From Sphingomonas hankookensis (GTDB lineage Bacteria; Pseudomonadota; Alphaproteobacteria; Sphingomonadales; Sphingomonadaceae): a stretch of 64,000 nucleotides of DNA. Below are positions 59,976-64,000 of the stretch, one piece after another. The position numbers were made by a program, and so were the translations under genes. The notes under the pieces were generated by a model that was not told the origin of the DNA, made no database searches, and saw nothing but the letters and a program-made list of their open reading frames with translations. The stretch spans positions 765,702 to 829,701 of the forward strand of contig NZ_JAKREV010000002.1 of assembly GCF_022664465.1 (NCBI RefSeq), in the 5' to 3' direction. Each line of letters opens with the position of its first letter. The first letter of the stretch is position 1.

Positions 59976-60719
59976 ATGGCCAAAGTTCTTGCCACGATTG
60001 CCGCAGCCCTATCCCTCGCTGCGACCGGCGCAGCCGACGCCAAGCCCGCCCGCAATGTCGTGCTGGTGCATGGCGCCTTCATCGACCAGAGCAGCTGGGA
60101 CAAGGTCGCCACGCTGCTGCTCCACAAGGGCTTCCACGTCACCCAGGTCGCAAATCCGATGACGTCGCTGGAAGACGACGTGGCCGCTACCCGCAAGGCT
60201 CTCGTCGCGCAGAACGGTCCCACCGTGCTGGTCGGGCATAGTTGGGGCGGCGTGGTGATCGGCGGGGCAGGGAACGACCCCAAGGTGTCGGCGCTCGTCT
60301 ACGTCGCCACTTATGCCCCCGATCGCGGCGAGAGCCTGAAGTCGCTGTCAGAAGGTGCGCCGCCCTCTCTGGGGCAGAAGGCATTGCGACCGGATGCGCG
60401 CGGCTATCTGTCGCTCGACCCCGGTGCTTTCCCGACCTTATTTGCCGGTGACGTTCCCGCGGCCGAGGGCAAGGCACTGGTCGCACACCAGATCCCGCTC
60501 AACAGCGCCGTGTTCGGGACGGAAGCGACAGTCGCGGCCTGGCACGACAAGCCGACCTTCTACCCCATTTCAGCCAAGGATCAGATGATCCCGCCAGCGG
60601 CCGAAGAGATGTTCGCCAAGCGGATGAACGCACAGACGGTGACGCTGCAGTCGAGCCACGCCTCACCTATTTCGCACCCGGTCGAAGTCGCCGCGCTGAT
60701 CGAACGCGCGGCCCGATAA
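59976..60719 (+). CDS. Exported alpha/beta hydrolase
   Basis: This is a 247-residue alpha/beta hydrolase with a signal peptide (about 1-22). It has NVVLVHGAFIDQSSWDKV, the nucleophile elbow LVGHSWGGVVIGG, and a C-terminal His in SSHASPISHPVEVAALI. GAAAGGAGAAAATTT precedes the ATG. Relatives of this type often sit beside tautomerase and AraC genes, as their remnants do here. The substrate is unknown. Confidence 0.88.
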   Translation: MAKVLATIAAALSLAATGAADAKPARNVVLVHGAFIDQSSWDKVATLLLHKGFHVTQVANPMTSLEDDVAATRKALVAQNGPTVLVGHSWGGVVIGGAGNDPKVSALVYVATYAPDRGESLKSLSEGAPPSLGQKALRPDARGYLSLDPGAFPTLFAGDVPAAEGKALVAHQIPLNSAVFGTEATVAAWHDKPTFYPISAKDQMIPPAAEEMFAKRMNAQTVTLQSSHASPISHPVEVAALIERAAR

Positions 60720-60803
60720 CCTTGCGGGCGGGCTGCCGTCCTACCGCCCGGCCCGCCCTTCCCCCCGATTGCTGACCAACCTGCACCTTAGGAGTATCTT
60801 GCG

Positions 60804-61214
60804 ATGAACACCGCTCATGTCGACGACTATTTCGCCGCCCTCGCCAACCGGGACAGCCTGCGGATCGTACCGCATCTCGCCGAGAACATTGTCCTGCTCG
60901 GCCCCATCTTTCCTGAACCCACCATCGGCAAGGACGCGGTGGTAGAGGTCCTTCCAGGCTTCCTGGAGACGATCGACAGCCTCAAGGTGAACCTCCGCTT
61001 CGCACAGGATAATGACGTCGCGGTGTTCTTCAGCTTCACTTGCAATGGCCTGAAGGTAAAGGGTAACGAACACCTCCACCTGAACGAGGACGGCCTGATC
61101 GACCGTATCGAAGTGGCGTGGCGCCCCCCTCCCGCGACCATCGAAGTCCAGGAGGTGTTCGCCAGCAAGCTTGGCTTCCCGGCCATGCATCTGGTCCCCG
61201 CGTCGGACGCCTGA
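60804..61214 (+). CDS. NTF2/SnoaL-like small protein
   Basis: This 136-residue protein has an NTF2-like fold pattern: VDDYFAALANRDSLRIVPHLAENIVLLGPIF, GKDAVVEVLPGFLETIDSLKV and LHLNEDGLIDRIEVAW. Such proteins are cyclases, isomerases or binding proteins; no catalytic residues could be assigned. AGGAG lies 9 bases before ATG 60804. It follows the alpha/beta hydrolase by 84 bases. Confidence 0.8.
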   Translation: MNTAHVDDYFAALANRDSLRIVPHLAENIVLLGPIFPEPTIGKDAVVEVLPGFLETIDSLKVNLRFAQDNDVAVFFSFTCNGLKVKGNEHLHLNEDGLIDRIEVAWRPPPATIEVQEVFASKLGFPAMHLVPASDA

Positions 61215-61363
61215 TGCGATCCACGCAGTGTCTCGGGCCGGCGTTGCCTGCGAGATGAGCTCCAGAGGCCTGTAGGGCTGGTTTGGTCGCCAAACCATCC
61301 CACATCGTGTGCGCACGGCTGCTGCGGGCTTGGAGAACGAGGCTCTGACGGTCCCTCGATTTA

Positions 61364-61403
61364 CGCCGTCTGGGTACCGGCCTGGGCCGGTACCCAGACG
61401 GCG
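61364..61403. repeat. Perfect 19-bp inverted repeat with 2-base loop
   Basis: CGCCGTCTGGGTACCGGCC at 61364-61382 and its exact complement at 61385-61403 are separated by TG. The palindrome lies in the AraC remnant where the C-terminal helix should be. Confidence 0.9.
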
Positions 61404-61628
61404 CTGGAACGCAGCGCGCATCTGCTCAGGGCTGGCAAAGCCGCAGTCGTAAGCGACCGTTTTCAGAGCATGATCGCTTGCCTTAAGCAGTTTGCGGGCT
61501 TGATCGGTCATGACGCCTTCCACGAACTCGTGGGGCGTCACATCCAGTTCGCTGACAAAGGCGCGAGCAATGCCGCGCTCACTCACCCCCCAACTTCGGC
61601 AAGTCGCCGCACCGGCATCGGCTCGACG
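61367..61628 (-). pseudogene. AraC-family regulator remnant with frameshift
   Basis: Two frames together read an AraC/GlxA-type DNA-binding domain: EPMPVRRLAEVGG in one frame, then VSERGIARAFVSELDVTPHEFVEGVMTDQARKLLKASDHALKTVAYDCGFASPEQMRAAFQRRLGTGPGRY in another. They are split by a six-G run (complement of 61586-61591). The N-terminal sensory domain is absent; homology stops where serine-recombinase sequence begins at about 61630. Confidence 0.75.
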
Positions 61629-61630
61629 GT

Positions 61631-62529
61631 AGTGGCGCCGAAATCCGGACAGCGAGACGCGCGAGCGGCGCTACCGAATTCGCGACCGGTCGGAATGGGT
61701 GTAGGCTGCCGTTCCCGACCTGCGCATTCTCGACGACCAGCTCTGGGATGCGGTGCATCAACAGATCGAGCGGCGCAAAAACCCGAATCTGGGCGGCTCA
61801 CCCGTGGGGCAGAGGCGGAAAAAGCATCTTCTGTCCGGCCTCATCCGCTGCAGCGTGTGCGGGTTGAACTATACCATCAGCGGAAAGGACTATTACCGCT
61901 GCGCTGGGCATAAGAAGCGCGGCACCTGCAGCAACACCGTATCCGTACGCAGGGCGTCCCTAGAGCACGCGACGCTGGCGGTGTTCCAGCATCACCTTTT
62001 CACGCCCGACCATGCACGAATCTTCGCCGATGAGTTAACGCGGGAGCTGGACCGCCTCAGCCGTCACGCCGGGGGCCGTGACGATGCGCTGAGCGAGCGT
62101 CAGGCGGTGGTCACGGCAGAGATTGCTAACCTCGGCGCGAATATGCTGGCCGGCGTAATCAGCGAGACGTTGACGAAGCTGCTGGTCGAGCGCGAAGCAG
62201 AGAAGCAGTGGCTCAAGGCGCAGATCCAGCTCCAGCCCCGCGTCGAGACCATCACTCTGCGGGCACCTGCGGACCTGACCGCTCTCTTCGCCGCGAAGGC
62301 GCAACGTCTTACAGAGACGCCCAACGAGGACAAGATCTGCGGCGAAGCCGCGGAGATCCTGTCGCGGCTTATAGAGAGCGTGACGATCTATTCTGGCGCG
62401 GGCGGCTCAGCCGAGGCCAAAGTCGTGGCAAAGATCGGGGACTTGGTGGCGTTCGCCCCCAACGGCGACGCCGCCTGTGGGGGCGGCGTATGGTGGTTTG
62501 GTTGCGGGGACAGGATTTTACCGCTGTAG
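61631..62529 (+). pseudogene. Serine recombinase C-terminal remnant with nonsense mutation
   Basis: The frame reads WRRNPDSETRERRYRIRDRSEWV, then TAG at 61702-61704, then AAVPDLRILDDQLWDAVHQQIERRK, as in large serine recombinases. A recombinase zinc-ribbon follows (IRCSVCGLNYTISGKDYYRCAGHKKRGTCSN) and a long helical tail to the stop at 62529. The catalytic N-terminal resolvase domain is missing. The downstream part from ATG 61753 (258 residues) could still be translated. Confidence 0.82.
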
Positions 62530-62731
62530 AACTCGATTTAAGTTGCCAAGCGGCTTGATCGTAGGCCCGTGACGCTCGAAAGCGACCTGATGGACCTGCA
62601 CATACAAATCCTGCACCGTTAGAAATAGACGCTAGTAGTGAGTAAGAGACGCAAGAACCTAGAACACACATCTTAGCAACGGTGGCATGATCTGTATTAC
62701 CTTGCTATCCCCACGCATGAGCATTGGCTTA

Positions 62732-63566
62732 GGGTCAGGACCCATTGATGTCGGCGTCGCGATCTGATTCAGGCTCCGTAAGGAGACCGGAATGAGCGAC
62801 CTGTTTTGGCTGACGGATGAGCAGATCGAGCGGCTGCGGCCGTTCTTTCCCAAGAGCCATGGGAAGCCGCGGGTGGACGATCGGCGGGTGCTGAGCGGCA
62901 TCGTGTTCGTCAACAAGAACGGGCTGCGCTGGCGCGATGCTCCGAGCGCGTACGGCCCGCACAAGACGCTATACAATCGGTGGAAGCGTTGGGGCGAGGC
63001 CGGTGTTTTCTCGCGCATGATGGAGGGGTTGGCGACCGCAAGCGCGGAACCCGGAACGATCATGATCGACGCGACCTACTTGAAGGCGCACCACACGGCA
63101 TCGAGCCTGCGGGTTAAAAAGGGGATCTTGGCCGCCTGATCGGCCGTACCAAAGGCGGCATGAACACCAAGCTCCATGCCGTCGCCGATGCGAACGGACG
63201 CCCGCTGAGCTTCTTCATGACCGCAGGCCAGGTCAGCGACTACACCGGCGCGGCAGCGCTGCTCGATGACCTCCCCAAGGCACAATGGCTGCTTGGCGAC
63301 CGCGGCTATGACGCGGATTGGTTCAGAGACGCTCTCCAGGCCAAAGGCATCCAGCCCTGCATCCCAGGCCGCAAATCGCGCAACGAGCCCGTCCTGTATG
63401 ACAAGCGCCGCTATCGGCGCCGCAGCCGCATTGAGATCATGTTCGGTCGTCTGAAGGACTGGCGTCGCGTCGCTACGCGCTACGACCGCTGCCCCACCGC
63501 CTTCTTCTCCGCCATCGCCCTCGCAGCCACCGTCATCTTCTGGCTGTAATCAACGAGTCCTGACCC
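62732..63566 (+). mobile_element. IS5-family element (IS427-like), copy 2, apparently intact
   Basis: This element of 835 bases runs from GGGTCAGGACCC to GAGTCCTGACCC with TA on both flanks. ORF A and ORF B are intact and linked by a slippery site. It is in inverted orientation to copy 1, about 3.1 kb away. The short gap before it (62530-62731) has lower GC and no gene. Confidence 0.92.
62792..63549 (+). CDS. IS5-family transposase (ORF A/ORF B, -1 frameshift fusion)
   Basis: ORF A (62792-63139) encodes MSDLFWLTDEQIERLRPFFP, the DUF4096-like N-terminus, and the first catalytic Asp in IMIDATYLKAH. ORF B, in the -1 frame, ends at 63549 and holds GDRGYDADWF (second Asp) and SRIEIMFGRLKDWRR (Glu). 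The heptamer A_AAG_GGG at 63118-63124 lets both tRNAs re-pair after a -1 slip; the fused frame then reads KGDLGRLIGRTKGGMNTKLHAV as in known IS5 transposases. AAGGAGACCGGA precedes ATG 62792. Confidence 0.92.
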
Positions 63567-63570
63567 TAAG

Positions 63571-64000
63571 TGTTTGATCCCAAGGTTTGATGGTGCGATC
63601 CTTTCGTTGGATTGGAAGGAAGCCGTATGGGACAGGTACGTCACGGAAGCGCCACGACCACGCACGCCGTCCGAGCAGCAATACAGCGATCGCAAGCTTC
63701 GCTCGCGACGCTGAGCCGGGAGCTGGGGATCAACCCCAAGACCGTGGCGAAGTGGCGCAAGAGGACAACCATCGAGGATCTGAAGACCGGGCCGAAGGCC
63801 CCTCGTTCAACGACCCTGTCCGAAGCGGAGGAGGCAATGGTTGTGGCGTTCCGACGGCACACACTGCTGCCGCTCGACGATTGCCTCTACACCTTGCAGC
63901 CGTCGATCCCGCACCTGACCCGGTCAGCGCTGCACCGCTGCCTGCAACGGCACGGCATCTCCCGCCTGCCGGATATTGAGGGGAGCAAGCCAAAGCGTCA
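63571..64000 (+). mobile_element. IS481-family element, left part (runs off the window)
   Basis: TGTTTGATCCCAAGG, 3 bases beyond the TA flank of IS copy 2, has the TGT start usual for IS481 ends and precedes an IS481-type transposase. The right end is outside the window. Confidence 0.7.
63627..64000 (+). CDS. IS481-family transposase, N-terminal part
   Basis: From ATG 63627 (GGAAGGAAG upstream) the frame is open to the window edge for 124 codons. It reads MGQVRHGSATTTHAVRAAIQ, then LATLSRELGINPKTVAKWRKR (helix-turn-helix) and LTRSALHRCLQRHGISRLPD, characteristic of IS481 transposases. The DDE catalytic domain lies beyond the edge. Confidence 0.88.
   Translation, partial: MGQVRHGSATTTHAVRAAIQRSQASLATLSRELGINPKTVAKWRKRTTIEDLKTGPKAPRSTTLSEAEEAMVVAFRRHTLLPLDDCLYTLQPSIPHLTRSALHRCLQRHGISRLPDIEGSKPKR

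Noticed and set aside
60741..61366. C-terminal continuation of the AraC remnant frame
   Set aside because: The open frame runs antisense through the NTF2-like gene and loses all AraC similarity after the palindrome.

Overview
The window is chromosomal DNA from a high-GC alphaproteobacterium, most likely a sphingomonad (Sphingomonadales). This is inferred from three TonB-dependent receptors of the types common in that group, the pectin-degradation gene set, a two-component pair of the LytS/LytTR type, and several families of palindromic intergenic repeats. No rRNA, tRNA or CRISPR was seen. Genes are densely packed, often with 4-nt start/stop overlaps. Intergenic gaps stay at or below about 300 bases, and the larger ones hold palindromic repeats or divergent promoters.

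Layout. 1-12.9 kb: the N-terminal half of class I fumarase (cut by the window edge), a PAS-GGDEF-EAL-PilZ cyclic-di-GMP protein with a degenerate EAL site, ligA, a TonB receptor followed by a LytS-type kinase and LytTR regulator, trhO, a DUF3297-like protein, a small secreted Arg/Tyr/Trp-rich protein and an EVE-domain protein. 13.1-27.3 kb: a pectin/uronate utilisation locus with an ExuT-like transporter, a hydratase-family enzyme, a LacI regulator, a carboxylesterase, a ThuA-cupin fusion, a pectate lyase, a TonB receptor, a GH43 enzyme, a small lipoprotein and an MHS-type transporter. Two of its divergent promoters share a 13-bp LacI-like operator.

27.3-36.6 kb: a tightly coupled operon (TonB receptor with STN domain, SbmA/BacA-like ABC transporter, TldE, TldD, thioredoxin, unknown 202-aa protein) with a LysR gene upstream. 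This looks like a system for moving and cleaving a peptide-like compound. 36.6-46.6 kb: a 5-oxoprolinase/hydantoinase, a winged-helix regulator, a DUF2891-like protein, an FAD reductase preceded by a mini-ORF, an alpha/beta hydrolase and a GH92 mannosidase.

46.9-51.9 kb: five plus-strand genes chained by 4-nt overlaps: acyltransferase-like, ThiF/E1-like, polytopic membrane protein, GNAT and Acg/nitroreductase-like. This is the best candidate for an undescribed biosynthetic or modification system. 51.9-56.4 kb: a six-gene minus-strand operon (two secreted proteins, TetR, membrane protein, zinc-ribbon protein, di-haem cytochrome). It is divergent from kynA-kynU, with a perfect palindrome between them.

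58.8-64.0 kb: accessory, decaying DNA. Two inverted IS5-family (IS427-like) copies, one broken by a 1-bp deletion, bracket a tautomerase remnant, an alpha/beta hydrolase, an NTF2-like protein, a frameshifted AraC remnant and a serine-recombinase remnant. An IS481-family transposase runs off the right edge.
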